Shown: positions 9,783-20,922 of the stretch, in pieces | Numbering within the stretch: the stretch's first letter is position 1 | Layout of the letters: each line of letters starts with the position of its first letter | Notes under the pieces: model-generated | What the model was told of the DNA's origin: nothing | Databases searched by the model: none | The model's input: only the letters and a program-made list of their open reading frames with translations | Position numbers and translations under genes: made by a program | Assembly (NCBI RefSeq): GCF_032854445.1 | Contig: NC_088301.1 | Coordinates: 9,110,281-9,174,280 of the forward strand | From: Liolophura sinensis | Taxonomy: Eukaryota; Mollusca; Polyplacophora; Chitonida; Chitonidae | Length of the DNA: 64,000 bases | Reading direction: 5' to 3'

Positions 9783-12700
9783 CTACAATAGGCAGTTAAA
9801 ACACCAGAGTTACAACGATTTTGTGCAAAAAGTGTTGCCTTTATACGTTAGTATTAAACTGTACAGATTCTCTGGTTTTATCCCTTATCTTGTTAAGTCT
9901 TTAATTACATTCTGATGATGGTTCTGATCGAGGAGGTCGATGGAGAAAAACCAATACCGATTAAAATCCTAACTCGTTCCACGCAAGAAAAGGATTTACA
10001 TAGTTGCACTTGGTAGAAACTGGGAGGCCCATGCAGGATTAAGAGATGTGAAATTTCTTAAGATCTATGCGTCGAAACAGACATTCGTATATCAGCCGTC
10101 AACCAATAAGGACGTCGCAGGTCAATAATCGCACGGCCAATTCGCAAAACGAAGTATAACACAAACCATACAAGAAAGAAGAAAGTACATGAAAATCGAA
10201 ATTAGGATGGAGTCATGCAAAGAGAAGCAATCAACAGTTTTCAAGACGCAAGGTATGGTCTAGGCGACTGAGTTAAAGCAGTGTTCAAATTGTGCTAGAT
10301 AATAAGTTGTTGATAATAGCTACGAAATACGTACAGGAACCAGTCGACAGCGAGCAGGGTGCTGATATCGTCCGTGGGCAGCCCCATCGAGGCGAGCATC
10401 ATGAGCATGGAGATCACAGCAGACCCCGGAACTCCGGCTGCTCCCATTGCGATTGACAGGGACAGAATACTGTGGAGAGGAAGGTTACGTAATAGCAGAG
10501 CGATACATGGAACATTTGATTTCTTTTTAAATTTATTAATATGTGTTTTAGGATATAACCTTACGTACAAAAAAACAAGAAACGTTCTCAGCTTTCTTTC
10601 TGGGAGGTAGCATCTCTCTAAACTACAATTATCCTGAAGCTTCGACTAGTGCCCTGGACTAAAGAAGCTTGCATCGATGACGATAAGGGTGCTAGCCGTC
10701 AAAACGACCCTGAAGTAAAGTCTGAATGAGGGCATTGAGGTGGTACACCGTTCGCTGTGAGTTCATCGATGAAGTCATTTTCAACAGTTTGCGACCATTG
10801 ATGGAATACATGCCTTAAATGGAGGGGTTAATTTAAGTTTATTGACATAACATTTCCCTTAAAACCAAAATATTTGTTCTAGAGCTCCTTTTCAAGTATA
10901 CTTTAGTTCAAGTCTTGTTATTCCGGTTGATGACCGCTTAATTTGATATACGTGCACCTTAGGCACATTTGGAACAAGGCACGTGACGTAACCGCTATAG
11001 GCTGGAGATCTATATTTCTGAAAGCTAAGCTAGGAATTTATTCGTCGAGACATTGGTGTGCCAGACGTTAACCAGGATGGATGGTCCAGGTCAATAATCT
11101 CAAAGCCAATTCACAAAATTCCCACTTTTTACACAAACTATCAAAGGATTAAGAAAGCATATGAAGTAGGAAATTAGGATATGTTCAAGGCGAATGAGTG
11201 AAATTAGTATTCATAACGTGCACCATCTCAGATGCGCTTTGATTGCAACTGTTCACACACATTAGATGTGGCGATCTAATTCAACACGATGAATACACCT
11301 GCCCCTGGCGGGTTAAGGGGGATTATACACAATCATGACGCAGAGCATCAGAGATTTTTGATGCTCTGCCCATATTCACTTACAAGAGAACTATACTCAT
11401 TGTTAAACTTTAGAAATTTAGAGTGAAGCTGTTTTACGAAATGGCCTTGGTTTTTTTTTTGCAATAATAACTTGTGAAAATGGTTAAACTCGTCACACAA
11501 CACATAATCTAACAAATGCTACACGGTGAGATGTATACACGCTATATGCAGGAACCTTCGGTATGTTGCTGTCCAAGAAGGGATAATTTAAAATGTCAAA
11601 ATGAAATGATCCCTCTTGTTGTAACATCTGCAAGAAAGGAAACCGCTTTGGTCTTTGTAGAAATATAGATCTAGATAACATGAACCAGCTGGAGTATCTG
11701 TGGTTTTCTTTAAATCCAGCAAAGGTGGGTAAACATCTTTTACAGCGTTTGTTATATATGGGTTGCTTAAAGCTAAAAGAAAGATGTCAGAAACACATCT
11801 AAGATTTAACAACGCTGCCTAGATTGCCAAGCTATGTGTTAGACGCGAACAACTTGGTGTCAAAAGAGACGGGAAAAAGCAAGCGTTCGGTACATTTTTA
11901 CCTTATAGTGACCAGCTGCCCAGCCGACAGTGGAATTCCGTTAAGCTGTGCTATAAAGATGGCCATCATGGTGAGGTAGAGACAGGCGCCGTCCATGTTG
12001 ACAGTGGCCCCTACAGATGCTGTCAGTTTTGTAACTTGCGGGTCCACTCTATTCCTTTCCTCGAGGCACTTAATGGTGACTGGCAGAGTGGCACTACTGT
12101 GAAGAAGATGTAGATGTAACATAAGAACAGTGTCCTCTAGAAAATGGCCAAGGATTACCCAAGACTATATATTTTATACAGGATACCTCCAAATAAATAG
12201 ATTCCCGTAACTATGTCTGGTTTGTTAGCACAAAATGTCGTGAAACGATAAAAATTATTCATACTTGTAATCCAGAATGGTCTAGGAAAATTACGTGTTT
12301 TCAAAACGTCCCACTGGGCCCTACCTGATAACATCATGGGAAAAGAGACAAAGCAGGGTTGAGCAAGTATTCTATGTGAATGCCGGTATATTACATTCTG
12401 GGGCACCAGGACTACCCAAAGTGTAACACACACTGCATAATGGTCAGAACGGACTCAAATAAAGCCACCCGTAATGTAATATTTATTACAATATGGATGG
12501 AAAATGCTATTCATTACATAATAATGCAACACTATATAGGTAGCAACTGCTGCCCATAATGTAATAATACGGGTAGCAAGTGCTAACCACAGTTAAATAA
12601 TTCGGGATAAGGCGCTTAAAGTCATTGTGAAGGGTTTAGAAATTATTTTAAAAGCTTTAAAAATAGTAATCATTTTTGAACGTTTAAATATAATTTTGAA

Positions 12701-15700
12701 AATCAGACAAACACGTACCTTATCTAATAAAAAGACCATTGGTCATGGTTACCTACTCTCAGATCCAAAAGCGAAGAGCATAGCTGGTATCATACCAACT
12801 AAGAACTTGAGGGGATTTTTGCGTAGAAAAACCAGGTATAGCAGAGACAAAACAATAAAGCCGTGAATAAATAACCCGACCAGCACAGTCACAGTAAAAA
12901 TGGCCAGATCTTTGAAGGTTTTTGTTGGGTCGTCCATCTCCGCTAACTTGGATGCAATGAGAAAAGCGATTCCAACAGGCGAGTACCTGTTAAAACGAAC
13001 ACAACCACGGCATGGAAAACATGGAAAACTTTTTATGATTCTTCCAGCTAACCACCGTCATTAAATCGTTAACCTGCAAAAATCTGCTTCGTATAAATAA
13101 TAGCTGTCTATAGGTTAGTGTGTTCGTATGGTTGCGCCGAGCGCCAGAATATTTCACTTCAGTTCTAAGTTGGCATTCAGTTTCTTAGGTAAATGAATCG
13201 AAGGGTCAGGAATAAACCATCGATCTTTAGTAAATAACTGACCAACTTTCGCACAAGGCGGTCTGATTTAACAATCGTGTATCAATAATCTGCATTAGTC
13301 AAATAAAGTGGCCCACATTCCAAATGCAATCTTTTGTAGAAATTTGTGAAGAGATATATCTAAAAGGCTCACAACAGGATTATTGCTCTAATGTAAATAG
13401 ATGTAGTTTTGATCAAAACATACCATTAATATGAAAATTATAATGGAGTACACGGGAATCGGTGACTTTTTTCCAAGACCTGTCTACAATATGTTGATCC
13501 ATGTGCAGTGCGTTGCTATGTTGCAATGAAATAGATTGCAAGTTTAACTACCGTATTTCACCTAAAGTTTAGTTGTTTTCAAGTGACACATGTTCCTTGA
13601 TTCTGATTGATTCCTCCGCCATATGTGATCACTGACGGATTTGTTGTGAAATTTAATTAATTTCTGATTAAACGAGCCTAACATTTTAAGGCCTTTCTAT
13701 GCTTGTGGAACTGCAGTTATACAATTTAAAATACAATGTATCTGTTGTTGATATGTCTCTTGTTAAAATGTTAGGCTATGTCCAGCGTCCAAGCCAGTCA
13801 TTCAGTCTGAGATATAAGTGGAAATGTGGAATTACTCACCAGATGAAAATTGCCACGAGCTTAAAACTGACAACTCTCACAGCCTTAAAAAAATCTAAAA
13901 AAGGCTTTGCCTCCCTTCCGGAAGCGGACGTGACGCAGCCAAACAGTATGGAGGCTACAACCAGGCCCATCATGTTGATACCATCCACGTTTTCAACGGT
14001 CAGTTTTACCTGTCCTCGCTCCTTTGCATCTTCGTCTGAAATTTCAACGAATTTTAAATCAACCTGAATTTACAGTATGTCAGTGATATCTTATGATTCG
14101 CCTAGTTTTGTTGTGTGAGCGATGATGGATATTTTGTTGTTAAACCGTATGTACCTTGACATGTGTAATCAAGATAATTTACTATTGGTCTATACAATCT
14201 TTGTGCTGAATCAATGGATTATGTGCGCTGGAATAATCTGCTACATTAACAATACATTTTAGCAACGCTTAAATTTAACAGCTAAAGGCAGACACAAAAC
14301 TGTAGCCTGGGCTCCGTTTTCCCGTGCTCACATAGCATTACCTATACACGTATTTTCCGTGGAAAGCAGTACGCTGTGTGATAGCTATGTCCAAATTTAG
14401 CGATGATGAAGCGGGACAAAAAGGACTAGAACTTGGTTTATTTCATACCTTTCAAAATGTATTGTAAAATTTTTTTTTCATGAACACAAAGCCCCAGTAG
14501 ACAAAAAGACAAACGCCTCCGCCAGGTTCTACATCCACATCACTTTATATTACGTCCTCACTTGGGCTCACTGTGAACTCATGTTCAGCTCATGCAGGCT
14601 TACCCATACACGGAGAGGACAGCCAACAACCTGCGGGATGTTCACGGGTTTCACCCGTGCTCTGATGGGTTTTCTCCCTCCATAATGCTGGTCGCCCTCG
14701 CATCAGTGAAATATTCTGCAGAACGACGTAAATCACCAATCAAACAAATAAAATTACGCTTCGTAACAACGACCAAAATGATGTCCCATACATTATATAG
14801 AAAGTTGCAATCTACATCTAGTGGCATTGAACACGTAGGGGTGATGCGTCATATACGTGAGAAATCTCATGTATATATAACGCATTTTCTCATGTATATG
14901 ACAATATATACGCATGTATATGACAATATATACGCATGTATATGAGCTATTTGGAGTAATTGGTTGTTCGTTAGAAACCATGATCAAAATAATTCCTCGT
15001 CGTCATATGGCTGAAAAATAGCTAACCATGACCTTAAACCCCAAGCACGATGTATGTATTTTTCATGTTGAAATTTCTTATTACATAAATATTTACGAAA
15101 AACGATGCGTTCGTATATCAAATTGCAAAGGGGCTGGATGCAATCACCTCTAACTTGATTGAAGTTGGACAAAAACAATTTTATATTATTTATACACAGG
15201 TTAAGTATAGGGAAATAGTTTATCTTCTTCAGTGACAAGTATGGAAATCATATACAGTAAGAGAAATAATAAACACCGCATAGTGGATAAGAGCTTTTTC
15301 ATTTTTTTTTAAGATTTATTTTAAAACATTCGTTAGGGGCTGTGGAATAGTTTCATCCCGCCGCCATACAAAGATTTGATTTGTGTCTCAACTCGGTCGT
15401 TGCTGTTTTTCTCCAAAATTCATGTTTGTTTGCAAATCCCAAACTCAGTGGGTTAGATCACAGAATAGATAGTGAGTACCACGTCAGAGTGCTGATTTTC
15501 TCGTGTGTAACTCTGGCCTAAATTGCCTATTGACATAGTTAGCAATAGATCTTCTGACCGTCCAGTTTTACAGTAGCGCTGTTATTGGTGCCCTATATTC
15601 TGGTCTGCTGGGTAAGAATGGCTGTGTCCTGGACCTTATTATCACCCCATTATACTGAAGATGAAAGCAGCTGACATATTGGACAAAATGCGTGTCTTAC

Positions 15701-18700
15701 CACTGATATTTTTCACAGCGTTCAAAACCGAGGAAAAAGGTGACGAGTTGCCTATAGTCGTCGCTCCATCGCCTGTCACTTCTCTAGTCTTCTTCTGCAT
15801 GAAAAGTTGAATATTGAATAAATAAGCATATTGTCTTTTATGACAAGCTTGGACAGAGTTCTGAGGTACCAATCTGCTATCACAATGGATATGTGGACAA
15901 CACTGTGTCAGTAATCCATAGACCAGTGATGTGTTATAAATTTCTATGAAAATAACTGCAATTGTTTTACTTAATTCTGATTAAAGTATACTTCTATGAA
16001 CATTTACAGGTGTTTGTAAAGAGGTTGATTCCTGTCTTGGTCGCTTTCTTACTTCACAAACTTTCATTGTGAATAGATTATCAATACCACGTGGCAATGG
16101 TCGCATTTACATGAACCGTTAAAATAAAACTTGACTGAGGTACATGTAAATGAATTGACAAGAAGCCGGATTTCAACATTACGTGTGACCGTTTGCCACT
16201 ATTACACTGTTCTTGCAGCCCTGGTTTCGTTGTCCATGCTATATTCTACTCAATGTACTCGGACGGTTCCGACAGCGTGCGTGGTGCCTCTCATCCAATG
16301 ACACTGCACTAGCGTATTCGGATAGCAATGCTAATTGGAGACACGCTTGTTTGATCTGGTCGATTTAGTTTGGATTCGTTGATGAACTTTATCTAGAGGA
16401 TTGACAAACTCAGTCAACAAACATGTGATTTTACCTTTTGTATGTATTAACATTGAGAAAGAAAAACAAAATAAACAAACCATAACATCTTTCATTTGGC
16501 GGAACTTAAGGGACTCGTGTTTTATAAACAAATAACAGACCACAGATGTAATTTCTTTCGACATTTGAAGTGCGTTTTGTGTATATGTAAGTCATGAAAA
16601 CAGATGTTAATGCAGACAATGACTTGATAGCTGAGTGTGCTGGTGTCACGTATGGAGTTCAGTACTGTGACTGGTTAGTCAAAATAGTATTGGCAGCCTC
16701 TTCTCAATAAAAAATGGGTAGTATAATGCAGGTGGTAAAAATGTCGTACAGCTTAAATCTCAGCACACAATGGAACAACGTGTATCAAAGCGCTTACCGA
16801 TTTGAAGCAAACTTCAACAAGGTTGTCCGGGACCATGTTCCTGTGAAATATAATTCAAGTTGGTGTTATGATGCAGTCTTTCGATATATACAGGATGGAC
16901 GTACTTCTCACTTGTAGAGTAACCTTGTCTCTGTAATGCATGTACGCTAATATTTAATGACACTGGTGATATTGTCTTTATCTGTATATCTATATGCTGA
17001 ACCATTGATGTTACATGTTCACACCCAGTGGTCGCTGGTCCCCTTCCACCCACACATAAACCAGACTGCCATCATTTTGCTGAATTATTGGTGTGTGCAA
17101 CGTAGCTCCAAATAACCAACCAAATAAATAAATACGATCCTGTAGAGTAAGTTATATGTGTTTTGAAGAAATGCCTGTATTTGTTTCAGTTATTAATATT
17201 TATTAATATAAAGTAACAAATTTAACATTTAACAGCATTTAACATAACTGTACATACATAGAGTGTGGTAACGTGATAAGACAGGAAGATTTAAACTATA
17301 CTTATTATTTTATGAACTTTTTTATGGATAGTAAACTCTGGAACACTGAACTTTTATCGATATATTTATAAATCTCGGTGGAGGCGGGAGGGGGGGGGAG
17401 GGGCTCCGTGGCTCAGTTGGTTAGCGCGCTAGCGCAGCGTAATGACCCAGAAGCCTCTCACTAATGCAGCGTAGGTTTCCCCCGGGCTCTGCCCTGTTTC
17501 TTCCCACCATAATGCTGGCCGCCGTCGTATTAGTGCAATATTCTTGAATAGGGCGTAAAACGCTGGATATAAGTATATTTCAATCATTGTGGTTGCTTAT
17601 TAACCCACCCCTTTTTGTGTACATATGGGTTTAGCTCCATTACTGAATGACTGATAATGTCAATATAGTATTTGACATTTCATAGTTGTTGCTACAGTTA
17701 TAAGAAATCTGGTTTCCTGTAAGTACAATTTTCCAGTATGAATGTAGATCATGATAGTCACTTGCTGTTTAATAATTGTAATAACTGGTGACGTTTAAAA
17801 CAGTAACATTACCCGAGTTGTTACTAGGTCAGTTCTTGAGAATTATAATTTATCGTTAGTTCTCATTAGAAGCTGAAGGCATTTTTTGCATTTAGGACAA
17901 GATGTAACCATAATTTTATTCTTGAGATCATTCTGAGATAGTAGTGAGTGGTGATTCGCACGTAGTAATAGTCTCTGAAGTCGGTAAAGAGTAGGATTTG
18001 TGCGATTATAACAACATCAGTCCACCAATTTAGCATTGCGTTGTTGTTGTTGTGGATATTCTCCGGCTGTGAAATGCTTGGCTTGAAATCTAAGTGTTAG
18101 ATTTGATAGATTGAGCTACTCATGATGGACTCGATTTAAATGTACATTTTTCTTGAAGTTTACTTTTGAAAGTTAGGTCCATCCGTTTTCTTGTGCCAGC
18201 CATTTTGCGCGTAAGCAAGTTTCATGCATATGGTAATTTTTATACATATACATCGACTATTGTAGATGTGAGATAAGCTTTTTAATTAACGTCATGAATA
18301 AAGTGTAAGAGGGGCACTCAGTAATTACGTCATTATCAGTGACTGGCATGTTCGTGCGTCTACGGAGATCACAGTGACTGTTTGGTGCTGATTAGCTCAC
18401 CAGAGTTCAATACCCATCATTGTCTTTTTGTAACCGTTATTTTTGCATAATCCTCATTCATTGTCTTAAGTCAATATATAATGAAAGATTTGTTTTTGTA
18501 TGTGTAATTAAGATGCACACTACATGTGAACGATCGAGGCCATTCACCGTGTTAATTTGCAATCGTGCAAGTCGCAGACGATCAGACAGATCATGTTTCG
18601 TAATTCTTGTTTTCTACCATCTAAGATGATTGTTAATCTGAACTGCCAGGCACTGCATCAGTAGCTGCGTTGCTGTAGCTCTCTTGGGTTTTTTTCGCTA

Positions 18701-20922
18701 TCTTGTGGTTTCTCCCTCACTTCTGTACAACACCTCCGTCCACCAACTCCTAATAAATCATAACAGCTTTGTCAGATGGTCTACATGTGTTTATTCCCAC
18801 ACCTTTACAAAAGGGAATTATTACGTCTTTTGGTGATTTTAATTGTTGATTTTTAAGTCTGAAATTACTTGAGAAGTTTTAAACCTTTGGAGGGAAAAAC
18901 TTATTTTCATGTCAATGATATTGATAGGATTTTAGCACGTTTGTGACTGACGAGCAGCTATTTTGCTGGTTATCCAATCACATAACTGGATTCCGTACTT
19001 AGGCTCCGCCTACTTTGTTGAAAATTGATAAAAAGAGGGCCAGAAAACTGATGAGACGGTCTCAAAGGCCGAACGGTACACATGGAACGTATCTGTGCTA
19101 AAGCCAAAATGTACTCTAATAACTCGGCAAAAACCTACCATAAGGTGTTGATCAAGTGGTGCTAAACCATTTCTGTGAATTCTTAAAGCTGGATGCCATT
19201 AGGTTCAGTCCTTGGCCGATGCTGAGCTGACGGGTTTGTCGTTAGTGACAGCCAAAGTTTCCAAGTGCAGATGCACTAGAGATCCACGATCCAAACGGTT
19301 CCTGTCGTCAGTGATATCTTCAGTTTCTGCGTGCAGATGCACTTGGATTCACGGACGATACGTTGCACTTGGATTCACGGACGATACGTTGACGGATCTC
19401 TAGTGAAATTTCGGCATTGTTTAAAGTCAGTATGGATTGAGCCTCTGTAGACACCAGGTGAAGTGTCAAGAGTTCAGACGCACTAGGATCCACAGGGAAT
19501 ACGTTGATGGGATCGGCCGGTGTAGAATCTTTCTAGAGGAAGTTTAGGCGGTGTTTAAACGTTAGTGTGGATAGAGTCTAAGTACATACCAGATGATGTA
19601 TCAGGAACTGAGGAGATTCTGGGGTAATAGGTTCACCATAATGATATATAGTGCTGTGTTTTGATGAATTATAAACACCAGCACATCTCTATCATCAACG
19701 TCCTTGGACACAGGACTAGTTTAACGATGAACTAAATATTCTGTTTGGACCTAGATCATTTGATATTTATTTGGAATTCATATGGAAGCCGGATTATTTA
19801 AATAAGGAAGAATGGAATCTACCTGGAACTCAAAATCATGTCGCGGTGCCCCCACAAGTTTGGTGTACGCCTAAATTTTTACATCATCCCGTGGTTTGTA
19901 CCAAAATCCACAAGGCGCTACCAAAGGGGGTATGAGTTCACGAGAACTGGTACTCACTGTAGACTTTTAGTGTAAAAAGGAAATACAGTTGCTCTACACT
20001 TGAACAGTGATAAGGATTGGAAGATATACCCGCTACAATACTATGATGGATTAAAGCAATGGCACTGTAACATCCGACAGTCTTAATACGCCAGATGTGC
20101 ATTTAAGACTTGTCGAAAATGAGACAATAGCATTTTAACAGATAAACCAACCGCAAACCATCAAGCGCATTCTGGGTTCGAACATACACTCATTTTGAAA
20201 AATTGGTTATGAGTGGTGATGAGAATCATAGTGACTGTACAACCCATTTAGCCTGGCCCGACGTGACGCATGCGCCAGAAAATAGATACTACTATGCTTT
20301 ACCGAAGATAAGTGCAGCTAAAAAAGGTAACATGCATAAATGATAAGAGCAATGTTTACCTGAAGAGATCCATGAAGGCGAGGCCTGGATTTGAGGATGG
20401 GGAGGGGATGTCAGAGGCCAAGTTTGGCCGCCCACCTGTTCTATCCCCCGGACGAACCGTCAGTACTAATATTATCCCTAAGAGAGACGCAAGCACTAGG
20501 GTAGAGATGTAATAGGTCAGAGCCCGAAGACCAATCTTTCCTGAAGACCGGATGTCGATTTCGGCCGTAGCACACAAGAGACTTGACACAACGATCGGGA
20601 TTAACAGCATCTTCATACTCTGCAGAAAAAGTTCCCCGGGAAAACGAAGGTAGACAATTTCTGGCTGGCTAAGTTTGGGGTCTTTGGAATTCAGGCCTAC
20701 CCCAATGGCGATCCCAACAAGTACTCCAATCAAAATAAGCAACACGAGCAAGTTTGACTTGATAAAGCCAACACAACAGTCTCTCGTCACCTTCATCTCG
20801 GACGCTGAGCCGTGCCTCTTAAAACGTCCACCTTCGACGATGTCTTTCTTTGGAATAAATGGCTCGGTTATACAAGGGTGGGCTGGGGGTGGTGGGGTCG
20901 GGGTGGTTGGGTACACACCCAT
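9608..20922 (-). CDS. SLC1A: SLC1/EAAT-like transporter copy B, complete, 8 exons
   Basis: A sodium-coupled SLC1-family plasma-membrane carrier of 544 residues. Exons in transcript order: 20,360-20,922; 16,798-16,840; 15,701-15,794; 13,840-14,035; 12,753-12,986; 11,902-12,096; 10,335-10,469; 9,608-9,782. All junctions are GT-AG and in phase. Seen: TM1-TM3 in exon 1, a loop with sequons NSS and NIS, TM4-TM5, HP1 loop [12 protein letters not shown]7 NMDGA, HP2 GAAGVPGSA, and TM8 with R491, N495 and D499. Unusual: Ala488 stands where the family has the Asp that binds the substrate amino group. Leu418 replaces the coupling Glu of animal glutamate transporters. Ala414 replaces the Thr of NMDGT. 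The ancestral start codon is lost and translation probably starts at 20,922. The frame is fully open, so this looks functional. Substrate is unknown; I infer a non-amino-acid anion. Confidence 0.88.
9783..10334 (-). other. Copy B intron 7
   Basis: Donor CCT|GTACGT. A block at 10,040-10,260 also occurs, diverged, in intron 6 (11,035-11,230) on the other side of exon 7. Confidence 0.7.
10335..10469 (-). CDS. SLC1A: Copy B exon 7 (HP2)
   Basis: Encodes [18 protein letters not shown] and onward to TLLAVDWF. This is the HP2 hairpin (GAAGVPG motif), which gates the substrate site, and the start of TM8. Acceptor CTCCACAG; 135 nt, phase 1 in and phase 2 out. Confidence 0.92.
10470..11901 (-). other. 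Copy B intron 6
   Basis: 1.4 kb, no other gene seen. It holds a perfect 11-bp hairpin (11,340-11,350 with 11,359-11,369, 8-nt loop), not kept in copy C, and the second copy of the exon-7-flanking repeat. Confidence 0.6.
11902..12096 (-). CDS. SLC1A: Copy B exon 6 (HP1 end, TM7)
   Basis: Starts with the last base of a Ser codon, then [15 protein letters not shown], then [24 protein letters not shown] departs from the usual NMDGT, and Leu (CTC at 11,973-11,975) replaces the Glu of animal EAATs. 195 nt, matching copy C. Confidence 0.92.
12097..12752 (-). other. Copy B intron 5
   Basis: AT-rich, no separate feature seen. Aligns with 30,162-30,954 in copy C, including a GTAATGTAATATTTATTACA block. 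Confidence 0.6.
12753..12986 (-). CDS. SLC1A: Copy B exon 5 (TM5, TM6, HP1 start)
   Basis: Encodes [19 protein letters not shown], the long [19 protein letters not shown] helix, and [13 protein letters not shown] through FGSES, splitting the HP1 Ser codon. Acceptor TTAACAG, donor GTAG|GTAACC; 234 nt. Confidence 0.92.
12987..13839 (-). other. Copy B intron 4
   Basis: 853 nt, colinear with copy C 31,189-32,048. Nothing else recognised. Confidence 0.6.
13840..14035 (-). CDS. SLC1A: Copy B exon 4 (TM4)
   Basis: Acceptor AAATTTCAG|ACGAAG. Encodes [33 protein letters not shown] and [12 protein letters not shown] nearer upstream CAG (AATTCAG|GTTAAT) is rejected because it would put TAA in frame. 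196 nt. Confidence 0.92.
14036..15700 (-). other. Copy B intron 3, with SINE remnant
   Basis: 1.7 kb. Contains a family-1 SINE remnant (14,565-14,752) at the same place as one in copy C intron 3. Near 14,870-14,945 there are repeated ATGTATATGACAATATATAC units. Confidence 0.6.
14565..14752 (+). mobile_element. SINE family 1, old copy shared with copy C
   Basis: GGGCTCACTGTGAACTCATG, CCTGCGGGATGTTC, CCATAATGCTGGTCGCC and AATCAAACAAATAAAA. It has the same position and similar lesions as 32,790-32,985 in copy C, so it predates the gene duplication. Confidence 0.75.
15701..15794 (-). CDS. SLC1A: Copy B exon 3 (extracellular loop)
   Basis: Acceptor TTCATGCAG. Encodes [29 protein letters not shown] and IS. 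Holds two N-glycosylation sequons (NSS and NIS) in the TM3-TM4 loop, where EAATs are glycosylated. 94 nt. Confidence 0.9.
15795..16797 (-). other. Copy B intron 2
   Basis: 1.0 kb, colinear with 34,236-35,387 in copy C. Nothing else recognised. Confidence 0.6.
16798..16840 (-). CDS. SLC1A: Copy B exon 2 (43-nt micro-exon)
   Basis: Acceptor TATTTCACAG, then G completing Arg, then [14 protein letters not shown], then donor TCG|GTAAGC. It corresponds to the NMFPENLVQACFQQ-type segment of EAATs. Without it the exon 1 to exon 3 join would hit TGA. Confidence 0.88.
16841..20359 (-). other. Copy B intron 1, with about 2.85 kb absent from copy C
   Basis: Both ends align with the 686-nt copy C intron 1. 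About 17,190-20,040 has no counterpart there. That part contains an internally deleted SINE (17,399-17,565), a doubled 26-bp unit (19,340-19,391), and an inverted pair CACTAGAGATCC (19,275) and GGATCTCTAGTG (19,394). I see no long coding frame. Confidence 0.6.
17399..17566 (+). mobile_element. SINE family 1, internally deleted
   Basis: The head GGCTCCGTGGCTCAGTTGG and TTAGCGCGCTAGCGCAGCG are intact. The middle is missing between the B-box region and the GGTTTCCCCCGGGCTCTG block. The 3' core is CCATAATGCTGGCCGCCG. Confidence 0.85.
20360..20922 (-). CDS. SLC1A: Copy B exon 1 (TM1-TM3)
   Basis: Donor CAG|GTAAAC. The ATG at 20,920-20,922 follows an in-frame TGA about 20 nt upstream and gives a proline-rich leader of about 18 residues not found in A or C. 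The codon homologous to their start Met is ACC (Thr). An alternative start is Met43, just before TM1. Otherwise co-linear with A and C through FMDLFR. Confidence 0.85.

Noticed and set aside
15795-20359. Seven-exon model joining exon 1 directly to the 94-nt exon
   Set aside because: The phases clash and give an early TGA. The 43-nt exon encoding [14 protein letters not shown] restores the frame and matches the EAAT family.
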